From: Paraglaciecola sp. 20A4
GTDB lineage: Bacteria; Pseudomonadota; Gammaproteobacteria; Enterobacterales; Alteromonadaceae
Assembly (NCBI RefSeq): GCF_011378905.1
Contig: NZ_WTPY01000001.1
Span: 62,001-126,000, forward strand
Length of the DNA: 64,000 nucleotides
Reading direction: 5' to 3'
Position 1 is the first letter of the stretch, and the number at the start of each line of letters is the position of its first letter. The notes below the pieces were generated by a model. The model was not told the DNA's origin. It worked only from the letters and a program-made list of their open reading frames with translations, and did no database searches. Below, piece after piece: positions 8,443 to 17,409 of this stretch. Both the position numbers and the translations under genes were made by a program.

Positions 8443-8484
8443 ACCCTTGCCCAACTGCTAATTTATTAGAGTTGCGGCAAGGGT
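8443..8484 (+). other. Hairpin between the GMC dehydrogenase and acyl-CoA ligase genes
   Basis: ACCCTTGCC (8443-8451) pairs with GGCAAGGGT (8476-8484), and AACT/AGTT extends the stem inward. No T-tract follows. Lying in the 200-bp gap of the presumed operon, it could be a partial terminator or an mRNA-processing structure that sets unequal expression. No second -24/-12 promoter was found before the next gene. Confidence 0.5.
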
Positions 8485-8632
8485 ACTCGTATTGGGTAAA
8501 TACCGTTTCATAAGGCGTCTGTGCTGGGAAATACCCTTTGATCACAGCCAATAATCATTTAAATAAATACCTGTACGGGAATGCTTTAAATAAAAAGTAA
8601 AACCCCGTCGATTCATTAATAGGAGAGCCGCA

Positions 8633-10267
8633 ATGCTAGGACAAATGATGGAGATGCCGCTAACAATCGGCAGCCTTATTGAACACGCTGAGCGTTATCA
8701 CCCAAAAACCGAAATAATATCGGTTGAAACCTCCGGCGAACGTACCATCAGCAATTGGAAGGAAGTGGGACAACATGCCCGTAAGCTTGCTTCAGCGTTA
8801 GGCAAGCTTGGCATTGCTGAGGGCGATCGTTGTGCAACGATTGCGTGGAATAATAGACGTCATCTTGAAAGTTACTTTGGCATTTCGGGTGGTGGTATGG
8901 TGTGCCACACCATCAACCCACGCCTTGCCCCAGAACAACTTACGTTTGTGGCTAACGATGCCCAAGACAAAGTACTGTTTTTTGAACAGTCCTTTTTACC
9001 AGTAATCGAAAAAATTCATACTTTGTTAGAAACGGTGCAATATTTTGTTGTTATGGGCCCTCGGGATGACGCCGCCGCACAAAGTATCCCAGGATTGCTG
9101 TTTTACGATGATCTATTAGAAACCGGGGAGGCAGATGCGCCTTGGCCCGATATAGACGAACGTGCAGCATCAAGTCTGTGTTATACCTCAGGCACAACTG
9201 GCGACCCCAAAGGGGTTCTTTATTCACATCGGTCTACGCTATTGCACACGCTTGTGGGTAATCAGCCCGATGGCATTGCGCTGTCGGCGCAAGATACGGT
9301 TTTACCTGTGGTTCCAATGTTCCATGTGAATGCATGGGGTGTGCCGTATATCGCAGCCGCTAATGGTTGTAAGCTTGTGCTTCCGGGTCCTAATCTTGAC
9401 GGCGAAAGCATCTTGGCCTTGATTGATGAGACCGAAACAACCATGGCACTGGGTGTACCGACAATCTGGATGAATCTACTTACGGCGCTTGAGGCATCAG
9501 AGTCCACATTACCTAGCCTGAAGCGAACTGTGGTCGGTGGGGCACCATTGCCACCATCAATGATCCCCAAATTCGCTGCTTACGGAGTGGAGTTACTGCA
9601 TGCTTGGGGTATGACTGAAACCTCACCTGTTGCCACAATAAACCAATTTCTACAACGTCACAGTGCGCTGTCTGACTCAGAAAAGACCGATCTACGCACT
9701 AATCAAGGTAGACCCTTATTTGGTGTCGAATTACGTTTGCTGGATGAAAACAAACAGTTACTGCCACACGATGGTAAGACGCAAGGTGATCTTCAGGTGC
9801 GCGGTCACTGGGTCGTTAAACGCTATTTTGGTAAAGATAGTGACGCGTTAACTGATGATGGCTGGTTCGATACCGGTGATGTTTCAACGATCGATGAAGA
9901 CGGCTATATGGTTATTCGCGATAGATCCAAAGACATTATCAAGTCGGGTGGTGAATGGATATCAACAGTCGAATTGGAAAATATAGCCATTGCTCATCCT
10001 CATATCGTTAATGCCGCTGCCGTCGCTGCTCGCCATGAGTTGTGGGATGAACGTCCCATTGTTGTTGCGGTAAAAGCGCCAAATACCTCTCCTGTTGAGG
10101 CCGATATATTGGCCTTCTACAAAGGCAAAATTCAATCATGGCAGATCCCTGATGCTGTTATTTTTGTCGATACATTGCCTATAGGTGCCACTGGAAAAGT
10201 GCAAAAGGTTGAACTGCGTAAACAGTTTGGTGAACACCTGATAGAAAAAGGAAAAAACAATGGTTAA
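8633..10267 (+). CDS. AlkK-type medium/long-chain fatty-acid--CoA ligase
   Basis: A 544-residue ANL-family ligase that starts MLGQMM and resembles Pseudomonas AlkK along its length. Shared features are the WKEV and RKLASALGK stretches, CATIAWNN, HTINPRL, the phosphate-binding YTSGTTGDPKG at 184-194, PMFHVNAWG, HAWGMTE, the hinge DRSKDIIKSGGEW and the C-terminal ATGKVQK lysine motif. AlkK activates fatty acids from alkane or alkanol oxidation to acyl-CoA for beta-oxidation. Here it lies between an alcohol dehydrogenase and an aldehyde dehydrogenase, which fits that role. The ATG is preceded by AGGAGAG. The stop overlaps the next gene by 8 bp, implying translational coupling. Chain-length preference cannot be read from sequence. 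Confidence 0.9.
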   Translation: MLGQMMEMPLTIGSLIEHAERYHPKTEIISVETSGERTISNWKEVGQHARKLASALGKLGIAEGDRCATIAWNNRRHLESYFGISGGGMVCHTINPRLAPEQLTFVANDAQDKVLFFEQSFLPVIEKIHTLLETVQYFVVMGPRDDAAAQSIPGLLFYDDLLETGEADAPWPDIDERAASSLCYTSGTTGDPKGVLYSHRSTLLHTLVGNQPDGIALSAQDTVLPVVPMFHVNAWGVPYIAAANGCKLVLPGPNLDGESILALIDETETTMALGVPTIWMNLLTALEASESTLPSLKRTVVGGAPLPPSMIPKFAAYGVELLHAWGMTETSPVATINQFLQRHSALSDSEKTDLRTNQGRPLFGVELRLLDENKQLLPHDGKTQGDLQVRGHWVVKRYFGKDSDALTDDGWFDTGDVSTIDEDGYMVIRDRSKDIIKSGGEWISTVELENIAIAHPHIVNAAAVAARHELWDERPIVVAVKAPNTSPVEADILAFYKGKIQSWQIPDAVIFVDTLPIGATGKVQKVELRKQFGEHLIEKGKNNG

Positions 10268-12011
10268 TACGGCAATTAAAGATGATGCCTTTACCGAAGC
10301 GCCTCGTAATATTCCGTTGGATCAAGCGCTTGCTGAGCTATCTGCCGCCAAGGACGAATGGGCGCAAACAAGCATTGAAAAGCGTATCGCTATATTACTT
10401 GAAATCAAAGACCGCCTTTTACCAATCGCGAAGGACTGGGCCGAAACAGCCAGTCGTATGAAAGGGATCCCCGAAGATTCCGCACTGGTTGGTGAAGAGT
10501 GGATTTCTGGCCCCTATCCCTTGATGTCTGCCTGTAATGGTTTAGTAGAGACATTGTCGAAAATGGAAGGAAAGAGCTTTCTTAAATCGTTGAAAAAACG
10601 CCAAACTCAAAGCGGGCAAACAGCGGTGCGAGTGCTACCACACACCATTTGGGATCATCTGCTTTTGTCTGGCGTTTCAGCAGAAGTTTGGATGGAAGAT
10701 GGCGTTACCCTCGATAACCTTGCTCAGCACACAGCAAGCGCTTACAACACGCCAGCGAATCAACGCCATGGTAAAGTTGCGCTCGTTTTGGGGGCAGGCA
10801 ATATCGCAGCAATTGCCCCGTTGGATGTATTGCATAAACTCTTTAGCGAACATCAGGTGGTCATTCTGAAGATGAACCCGGTGAATGAATATCTTACGGA
10901 TTTTTTAAACGACACGTTTAAGCCTCTAATTGATATCAATGTATTGCGCATTGTTAAAGGCGGTGCCGATGTTGGCGGGTACCTATGTGAGCATGGTGAC
11001 GTGGACGAAATCCATATCACAGGTTCTGGTGCATCTCATGATGTGATTGTCTGGGGGGCGGGGGAAGAAGGTCAACGTAACAAGGCGGCTGGAACGCCCA
11101 AGCTCGCTAAACCTATTACATCGGAACTGGGCGCGGTTTGCCCAACGATTGTTGTGCCAGGACCATGGACTGCCTCAGACTTAACGTTTCAAGCTGAGAA
11201 TATCGCCACGCAAAAAATGCATAATTCTGGTTTTAACTGCGTTGCCTGCCAGATGCTTATTTTGCCCAAACAATGGGACAAAAAGCCAAAACTGCTTAAA
11301 ACGATCGAAGAGACTATCGGTAACATGGATCCGCGGCAGCTATATTACCCAGGGGCAGATGATCGTTTATCTGCTTTTGAAAGCTATGCACACAATGTGA
11401 CTAAGTTTGACCGCGGGGCGATTCGAGCTTGCTTGGTTGGCAGCGAGACAGAGTCTACGGATGATAAATATCGCATGACAGAAGTTTTTGCTCCTGCCCT
11501 TGCCACCCACGAAATTGACATCTTGGATCCAGAGGCTTATCTGCGGGCTGCCATTACGTTTTCCAACGAAAAGCTCTACGGTACACTGGGCAGTAACATC
11601 GTTATTCACCCTAAAACCATCAAGCAGATTGGCAAAAAGCGTTTTGAGTCAATTATTGCTGAATTGCGTTATGGCACTATTGCTATTAATACCTGGAGCG
11701 GGCTTGGTTTCCTTACCACTGCTTGCCCTTGGGGAGCGTTTCCAGGTCATACATTGCAAGACGTGCAAAGCGGCATAGGTTTCGCGCATAACACCTTTAT
11801 GTTCGACCAACCCGAGCGCGTTATTGTGCGGGCGCCTTGGCGACCGTTTCCGCGTAATTTGTTGTCTGGGGATATAACATTATTGCCAAAGCCGCCATGG
11901 TATGTGACCAATAAAAAACAGCATAAGGTGGGCATGTTACTAACGCAATTCCAACATACTCCAGGCTGGCTAAAGTTGCCGCGTATTTTCCTTAACGCGT
12001 TACTTGGTTAA
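10260..12011 (+). CDS. Aldehyde dehydrogenase family protein (divergent, 583 residues)
   Basis: A member of the NAD(P)-dependent aldehyde dehydrogenase superfamily without a signal peptide. The catalytic cysteine is probably C327 in SGFNCVAC (canonical GQxC), and the general-base Glu is E289 in SELGAVCP (canonical ELGG). The Rossmann segment is visible as VALVLGAGNIAAIAP, and GSGASHDV marks the usual G-S-x-x-G region. It is longer than the roughly 500-residue norm, with an extra 50-60 residues at the C-terminus (RPFPRNLL onward), so it belongs to a divergent subgroup rather than the AlkH type. It overlaps the preceding ligase gene by 8 bp. Inferred role: oxidation of the aldehyde made by the GMC enzyme, giving the acid that the ligase activates. 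Confidence 0.85.
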   Translation: MVNTAIKDDAFTEAPRNIPLDQALAELSAAKDEWAQTSIEKRIAILLEIKDRLLPIAKDWAETASRMKGIPEDSALVGEEWISGPYPLMSACNGLVETLSKMEGKSFLKSLKKRQTQSGQTAVRVLPHTIWDHLLLSGVSAEVWMEDGVTLDNLAQHTASAYNTPANQRHGKVALVLGAGNIAAIAPLDVLHKLFSEHQVVILKMNPVNEYLTDFLNDTFKPLIDINVLRIVKGGADVGGYLCEHGDVDEIHITGSGASHDVIVWGAGEEGQRNKAAGTPKLAKPITSELGAVCPTIVVPGPWTASDLTFQAENIATQKMHNSGFNCVACQMLILPKQWDKKPKLLKTIEETIGNMDPRQLYYPGADDRLSAFESYAHNVTKFDRGAIRACLVGSETESTDDKYRMTEVFAPALATHEIDILDPEAYLRAAITFSNEKLYGTLGSNIVIHPKTIKQIGKKRFESIIAELRYGTIAINTWSGLGFLTTACPWGAFPGHTLQDVQSGIGFAHNTFMFDQPERVIVRAPWRPFPRNLLSGDITLLPKPPWYVTNKKQHKVGMLLTQFQHTPGWLKLPRIFLNALLG

Positions 12012-12023
12012 ATAAGCTGTCGG

Positions 12024-12050
12024 TGCGCCAGAGCGTTCCTCTCTGGCGCA
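12024..12050 (+). terminator. Hairpin ending the alcohol-oxidation operon
   Basis: A GC-rich 10-bp perfect stem (TGCGCCAGAG / CTCTGGCGCA, 7-nt loop) begins 13 bp after the aldehyde dehydrogenase stop. No T-tract follows, so it may act as a 3' stabilising or Rho-linked structure rather than a classic intrinsic terminator. Confidence 0.6.
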
Positions 12051-12287
12051 GTTGATGTAGCCATTATGTGGCCCTTATACCAATCTATTCTACCGCTGCT
12101 GAAGTGCATTTATGTATCTGACCACGGGGTAATAAAAATTTTCGTTTCGGACACTGAGCAGTTTTGACGTTGAAATATATTTTATAAAAATCTGGGATAG
12201 ACGTAACGTAACAATATTGCATTTATAATCGAAGCTGAAACTGTAGGTTTTGTTGTTAACAGCAACTGCATCGTTGTCGCTGTTAAT

Positions 12288-14657
12288 TTAAGACGCTTTA
12301 ATTTGATAATCAGCAATAAAGTCCAAGGCTTGTTGGGCATCTAACGGTTTTGCTAACATAAAGCCTTGCCCTAAATCACATTGCAACAGTTGCAGTTGCT
12401 GATACTGGTCTTGGGTTTCTATTCCTTCGGCGGTAATTTGTAATTTCAGGATTTTACCGAGTTGAATAATGGAATGCACAATCGCATGTGCTTTGTCACC
12501 GGGGATACCTGCATCAAGTAAATTAATAAAGGAACGGTCTATTTTCAGTTTATCTAGTGGGAAGTTATGTAAATATGAAAACGACGAAAAACCGGTGCCA
12601 AAATCGTCTATTGCCACTCGACCGCCAGCAAGACGAAAGTCACTGAGCATATTTAATATCTTACTGCTGTTACTCATAATCGATGATTCCGTCAGCTCTA
12701 ACTCTAACCGATGATGGGGCAAAGCGGTGTTTTCCAAGGTGCTGTTAACAGTTTCAGCTAAATTTGAATTCTCCAGTTGCACGCCTGAAACATTTACTGC
12801 GACGCTGATGGATGCGGGCCACTGCATACAATCTAGACATGCTTGTTCTAATACCCAGGCGCCTAGCTCGATAATTAACTGACTACTCTCTGCCAGAGAA
12901 ATAAAGTCATCTGGGGACACCAAACCCAACGTAGGATGTTGCCAGCGTACTAGTGCTTCAAAACTCACTAATTGAGATGTTTGCAGATCAAATTGCGGTT
13001 GATACATAAGGAAAAACTGCTGTTTTTTAATCGCTGATTTTAAATCTTTAAGTAACTGCTGTTTGTGTAGTGATTTTTCTTTTAAGGCTGAGGTAAATAC
13101 ACAGACTCTATTACGCCCTTCTTCTTTTGCATGATAAAGCGCCATATCTGCAGTTTTAAGCAATTCTTCAGCAGTGTTGGCATTCTGTGGGGCAAAACTA
13201 ACGCCGATACTGACCCGTATATCTAAGCTATGGGCACTTAAAATCGTTGGCTCTGCGAGTACTATTTGTATTAAATGACTGAGCTTACGAGCCCAATTTT
13301 GAGTAACGTTGTGGGTAATTAATATCGCGAACTCATCCCCTCCTAAGCGGGCTAAAATCGCGTCTGATGGTAAGATATTAGCTAGGCGCCTAGCTATTAC
13401 GCACAGTAACTGGTCACCTACATGATGCCCCATCGAATCGTTAACGTGCTTAAAATTGTCTAAATCGAGCATCATCACAAAACACGGTTGCGGGTTGGTA
13501 ATGCCCACAGCTATGGTGTTTAACGCATTAATAAAACGATATCGATTAGCTAGCCCGGTCAATGAGTCTTCATTGGCGAGCCTGATCATTTCTAATTCTC
13601 GTTGATGTTGCTCAGTAACGTCCGTAGTAATACCACGCCATCCTTTGGTGTTTTGATGACGGTGGATTATGGGTTTACCAGTAAACGCCCACCATCGAGT
13701 TTCACCCTGTATTTGTACCTGTATGCGAAGATCGTTAAAAGGTAGTGGTAAAGATAATCGTTGGCGTAGCTTGTTTAAGTCAGAGGAGCCGTTTTCGGTT
13801 GGTGTATCAATAATACTCGTCAAAATAGCAATAAAATCATGCTGGGCTAGTTCATTTGCTGATTTCCCAGTAGCGTTAATTAAATGAATTGATACGTGTT
13901 GCATTCGACCTTGACTGTCTATTTCCCAGAGCCAGTCGTTGGCGTTTTCCTCAAAGTCATTGAGTAATAAACTGATTAACTCACTTTGTTGCTTCATTTT
14001 TTTTCTGGTCACTAGCGCATGAATAAAGCGATTTGAGGTTATTAGTACCGTCGCGCACAGGAATAAACTGTAACCAATAGCTAAATAACCAAGGAAGGTA
14101 AAATCAGGTGAGTTTATTAATATGCTGACGCCGAATACACCTGAGAGTAAAAAGCTCCAGAGCAAGCCTGCTAATGGCATACAGGCAAACATCCAACAGC
14201 CTGTCGCCGCAAAGGCTGCGATGATACCTACGAGTATTATTTTTTGGTGATCATCAAATTGGTCAAATAAATGTAAAGAAAGATAAGCGTACAGTAACGC
14301 TGCAAAGCCTAAATTAAGAGATAATATATGATGTAAAAGCTTATTATAGCTAGCCCACCGTCGCTTAATGATAAAACGTCGCCAAAAAAACAAATTACAT
14401 GTCGCAACAAAAGTCAGACCTGTGGCGCAAAAAATGAATGTAACTGGTTTGATAAGGTCTGACGCAGTAAAGAAAGCTAAGGCAATAATCAAATACGTTG
14501 CGAAGCTGGCTAGCGGTATAATTTGCAACACTGCGAGAAATTGACTTCTACGGAATTTGGCTGCTGCTTCTTCGCTCGCCAGCGGCACCATCCAACAATA
14601 TTTGAGTAGATAAATCAACGCCTGCAGTTTTGTTTTACGTTCAACGTCTTGATTCAT
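12288..14657 (-). CDS. Membrane GGDEF-EAL protein (c-di-GMP turnover)
   Basis: A 789-residue inner-membrane signalling protein. Residues about 30-210 contain roughly six hydrophobic helices. A PAS-like segment follows (WLWEIDSQGRM, about 235-340). Then come a GGDEF domain with the intact motif GGDEF near residue 437 and an EAL domain with FEALVRW near 565, DDFGTGFSSFSYL and IDRSF. Both catalytic signatures are complete, so it could make or break cyclic di-GMP. Many such tandem proteins act mainly as phosphodiesterases. It is a single gene transcribed away from htpX. The ATG at 14657 follows a short ribosome-binding site. The sensed signal is unknown. Confidence 0.92.
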   Translation of the reverse strand: MNQDVERKTKLQALIYLLKYCWMVPLASEEAAAKFRRSQFLAVLQIIPLASFATYLIIALAFFTASDLIKPVTFIFCATGLTFVATCNLFFWRRFIIKRRWASYNKLLHHILSLNLGFAALLYAYLSLHLFDQFDDHQKIILVGIIAAFAATGCWMFACMPLAGLLWSFLLSGVFGVSILINSPDFTFLGYLAIGYSLFLCATVLITSNRFIHALVTRKKMKQQSELISLLLNDFEENANDWLWEIDSQGRMQHVSIHLINATGKSANELAQHDFIAILTSIIDTPTENGSSDLNKLRQRLSLPLPFNDLRIQVQIQGETRWWAFTGKPIIHRHQNTKGWRGITTDVTEQHQRELEMIRLANEDSLTGLANRYRFINALNTIAVGITNPQPCFVMMLDLDNFKHVNDSMGHHVGDQLLCVIARRLANILPSDAILARLGGDEFAILITHNVTQNWARKLSHLIQIVLAEPTILSAHSLDIRVSIGVSFAPQNANTAEELLKTADMALYHAKEEGRNRVCVFTSALKEKSLHKQQLLKDLKSAIKKQQFFLMYQPQFDLQTSQLVSFEALVRWQHPTLGLVSPDDFISLAESSQLIIELGAWVLEQACLDCMQWPASISVAVNVSGVQLENSNLAETVNSTLENTALPHHRLELELTESSIMSNSSKILNMLSDFRLAGGRVAIDDFGTGFSSFSYLHNFPLDKLKIDRSFINLLDAGIPGDKAHAIVHSIIQLGKILKLQITAEGIETQDQYQQLQLLQCDLGQGFMLAKPLDAQQALDFIADYQIKAS

Positions 14658-14978
14658 TTAATGATTATGTAAGGTTAGTAAAAATGAACTATGAGTCTAA
14701 TACTCTTACCTAGTATGCGCCAGTTTGGTTTGGAAGTAAGTGGGATGTCAGCAGGATATAGCCTGCAAACCTCGGTTAGATCCTGTTAAAACATCATTGT
14801 AAAACATAAATGCCGCCCTTATGAGACTTTGCTAAAGGTGTTTGGTTATTAGCGAGTGTGAATATGCGAGACTTAACGTCAACTTTTTCAACTTTGAATA
14901 ATCTAATTTTCAAGAATAGCCATTGTGCTAATCGTCTATTGGCTACATATTAGCCTTAACAATTATGGAGTGATTAGT
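14658..14978. other. Divergent promoter region, no gene
   Basis: A 321-bp intergenic stretch between the leftward GGDEF-EAL gene and the rightward htpX. I looked for a heat-shock (sigma-32) promoter before htpX and found no convincing CTTGAA/CCCCAT pair with the right spacing. No other structure stands out. Confidence 0.5.
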
Positions 14979-15854
14979 ATGTTTCGAATAATGATGTTTT
15001 TGGCCACTAACATTGCCGTAATGGTATTGATTAGTTTGGTGTTTAGCCTGTTTGGTTTTCAAGGTTTGTTGGCACAAAATGGTGTTGACTTAGACTTGCA
15101 AGCACTGCTGGTTTACTCGGCGGTAATAGGGTTTAGTGGTTCGATTATTTCACTGTTACTGTCTAAATTTATGGCTAAGCGCAGCATGGGTGTGCATGTT
15201 ATCGAGCAGCCTGAAAATGACACTGAAAGATGGTTACTACGTACTGTTGAGCATCAGGCTAAACAAGCCAATATTGGTATGCCTGAAGTAGGCATATTTG
15301 TGCATGCTAGTCCAAATGCGTTTGCCACGGGTTGGAATAAAAATAATGCCTTAGTTGCCGTTAGCACCGGCTTGGTTGAAAACATGACCCAAAGTGAAGT
15401 AGAAGCCGTTCTTGCCCATGAAATCAGTCATGTTTCAAATGGGGACATGGTCACCATGACGCTTATCCAAGGGGTATTAAACACTTTCGTGGTGTTCTTA
15501 TCTCGGGTGATAGGACATATTGTTGACCGAGTGGTATTTAAAGTTGAACGAGGTCACGGGCCAGCGTTTTGGATTATATCCATTATCAGCCAGGTGATTT
15601 TAGGCATTTTTGCTTCAATGATAGTTATGTGGTTCTCCCGCTACCGCGAGTTCAGGGCTGACGCTGGGGGAGCAAGCTTAGCAGGGCGAAGCAATATGAT
15701 AGCGGCACTTAAGCGCTTAAAACAAAATCAAGATGCACCTCCTATGCCCGAGGAAATGGCCGCTTTTGCCATTAGTGCAGGTAAGGTGCAAAAGCTATTT
15801 TCTAGCCACCCGCCGTTAGAGAAACGCATCGAAGCATTGCAAAAGGCTCAATAA
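14979..15854 (+). CDS. htpX: HtpX, membrane zinc metalloprotease
   Basis: A 291-residue M48-family protease of the inner membrane that degrades misfolded membrane proteins. The start is the ATG at 14979, preceded by GGAG and beginning MFRIMMFLATNIAVM as in other HtpX; an in-frame codon at 14925 is not supported. Two N-terminal membrane helices are followed by the zinc motif HEISH at 147-151 (usual form HEMSH), two more helices (FWIISIISQVILGIF) and the distal ligand region REFRADAGG near 223-231. The C-terminus HPPLEKRIEAL is typical. Length matches the family. It is a single gene with its own promoter region. Confidence 0.97.
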   Translation: MFRIMMFLATNIAVMVLISLVFSLFGFQGLLAQNGVDLDLQALLVYSAVIGFSGSIISLLLSKFMAKRSMGVHVIEQPENDTERWLLRTVEHQAKQANIGMPEVGIFVHASPNAFATGWNKNNALVAVSTGLVENMTQSEVEAVLAHEISHVSNGDMVTMTLIQGVLNTFVVFLSRVIGHIVDRVVFKVERGHGPAFWIISIISQVILGIFASMIVMWFSRYREFRADAGGASLAGRSNMIAALKRLKQNQDAPPMPEEMAAFAISAGKVQKLFSSHPPLEKRIEALQKAQ

Positions 15855-15995
15855 ATCTTCGGTTCTCAGTATTTATTTATGCACGTACTCGCGTGCCTAA
15901 ATCGATAAAACCAAAATCACTAAGAAACTGCTAGAATTGCCGACCATAATAGTCGGCAATGAAAACTGCTGGTTGAATGTATTTTTACAAGAGTA

Positions 15996-17189
15996 TTGGT
16001 TCTGAATATTAAGCAAGTAGATGTCATTGTATTAGGGGCTGGCGCAGCTGGATTGTTTTGTGCTGCCCAGGCTGGCAAACGTGGGCGTAGTGTGGCGGTA
16101 CTCGACCATGCTAAACGCATCGGCGGAAAAATTCTTATGTCTGGTGGAGGGCGCTGTAACTTCACTAATATGTATGCCACTCACGAGAATTTCCTGTGTG
16201 ACAATAAACATTTTTGTAAGTCAGCGCTAAGCCGGTATACCCAATGGGATTTTATCGGTTTGGTTGCTGAGTATGGTATTGCTTATCATGAAAAGACCCT
16301 AGGCCAACTATTTTGTGACGACAGCGCTAAAGATATACTCAATATGTTATTTAGTGAATGCGAAAAAGCTGGGGCGAGTGTGACCAATCAATGTGACGTT
16401 TTGAGCATCGAAAAAACCGCTACAGGCTTCACGTTGCACACCAGCAAAGGCGAATACCAGTGTGAATCACTGGTCATTGCCACCGGTGGTTTGTCTATGC
16501 CCAAACTTGGCGCAAGCCCCTTTGGCTACAAAATAGCTGAGCAATTTGGTTTAACGGTTAAGCCGACTCGCGCAGGCTTAGTGCCTTTCACCTTACACGA
16601 CCGAGACAAAAGTGTTTTGGCCGAGTTAAGTGGTATTTCTCTTGATGCTAGGGCTAGTTGCAATGACAGCAGTTTTAATGAAAATATTCTGTTTACCCAC
16701 CGTGGATTAAGTGGTCCAGCGGTGTTGCAAATTTCATCCTTCTGGGAGCCCGGACAAAACGTTGAGTTTGACTTATATCCCAATGGCGATTTATATGAGC
16801 AATTGCAAAAAACGCAACAGCATCAACCGGATATATTACTTAGCAATGCCCTGTCAGCATTTTATCCGAAGCGTTATGTGCAAACAGTCTTGCCTTATCT
16901 AGGCATCGAGAATAAACCGCTCAAGCAATATCAAGGCAAAAGTCTAAACGATGTCGCGCAAGCATTTCATCAATGGCAATTAAAACCTAACGGCACGGAA
17001 GGCTACCGCACTGCAGAAGTTACATTAGGCGGTGTGAACACCGACCATTTGTCCTCTAAAACTATGATGGCTAAAGACGTCGAAGGCTTATACTTTATCG
17101 GCGAAGTCATGGACGTGACAGGCTGGCTAGGGGGCTATAATTTCCAGTGGGCCTGGAGCAGTGGTTGGGTAGCGGGACAGGTGGTGTAA
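15996..17189 (+). CDS. YhiN/BaiN-family NAD(P)/FAD-dependent oxidoreductase
   Basis: A 397-residue flavoprotein of the HI0933/YhiN/BaiN family. The N-terminal FAD-binding GAGAAGL lies near residues 14-20, followed by the family signature KILMSGGGRCNFTN. GGLSMPKLGASPFGY and the C-terminal VMDVTGWLGGYNFQWAWSSG are also diagnostic. The physiological reaction of most members is unknown, although BaiN reduces bile-acid enones. The start is uncertain: a TTG at 15996 is the only plausible codon in frame with normal family length, and AAGAG lies very close to it. It is monocistronic, with 140 bp separating it from htpX. Confidence 0.88.
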   Translation: MVLNIKQVDVIVLGAGAAGLFCAAQAGKRGRSVAVLDHAKRIGGKILMSGGGRCNFTNMYATHENFLCDNKHFCKSALSRYTQWDFIGLVAEYGIAYHEKTLGQLFCDDSAKDILNMLFSECEKAGASVTNQCDVLSIEKTATGFTLHTSKGEYQCESLVIATGGLSMPKLGASPFGYKIAEQFGLTVKPTRAGLVPFTLHDRDKSVLAELSGISLDARASCNDSSFNENILFTHRGLSGPAVLQISSFWEPGQNVEFDLYPNGDLYEQLQKTQQHQPDILLSNALSAFYPKRYVQTVLPYLGIENKPLKQYQGKSLNDVAQAFHQWQLKPNGTEGYRTAEVTLGGVNTDHLSSKTMMAKDVEGLYFIGEVMDVTGWLGGYNFQWAWSSGWVAGQVV

Positions 17190-17409
17190 CTTCTAACTCT
17201 GCATAACAAATAAGTAACATTTAGTTGCATAATAAAACATCATATGTTTAATTACTTGTAATGTTTGATGTTGGTGGTCAAATACTCTCACATGAGTGTT
17301 CTTTTTCTTGTTTGTAGTTGTGCTGTTATGAACTAAGTGGAAAATAAAACACAAGTAGATATTGATCACCTATGTCGCTAAATCTTAATTTGTGATGGGG
17401 AACGTCATT

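Noticed and set aside
14850-14978. Heat-shock (sigma-32) promoter before htpX
   Set aside because: A CTTTGAA element and a CCATT element occur, but they are about 21 bp apart, outside the 13-17 bp range required.
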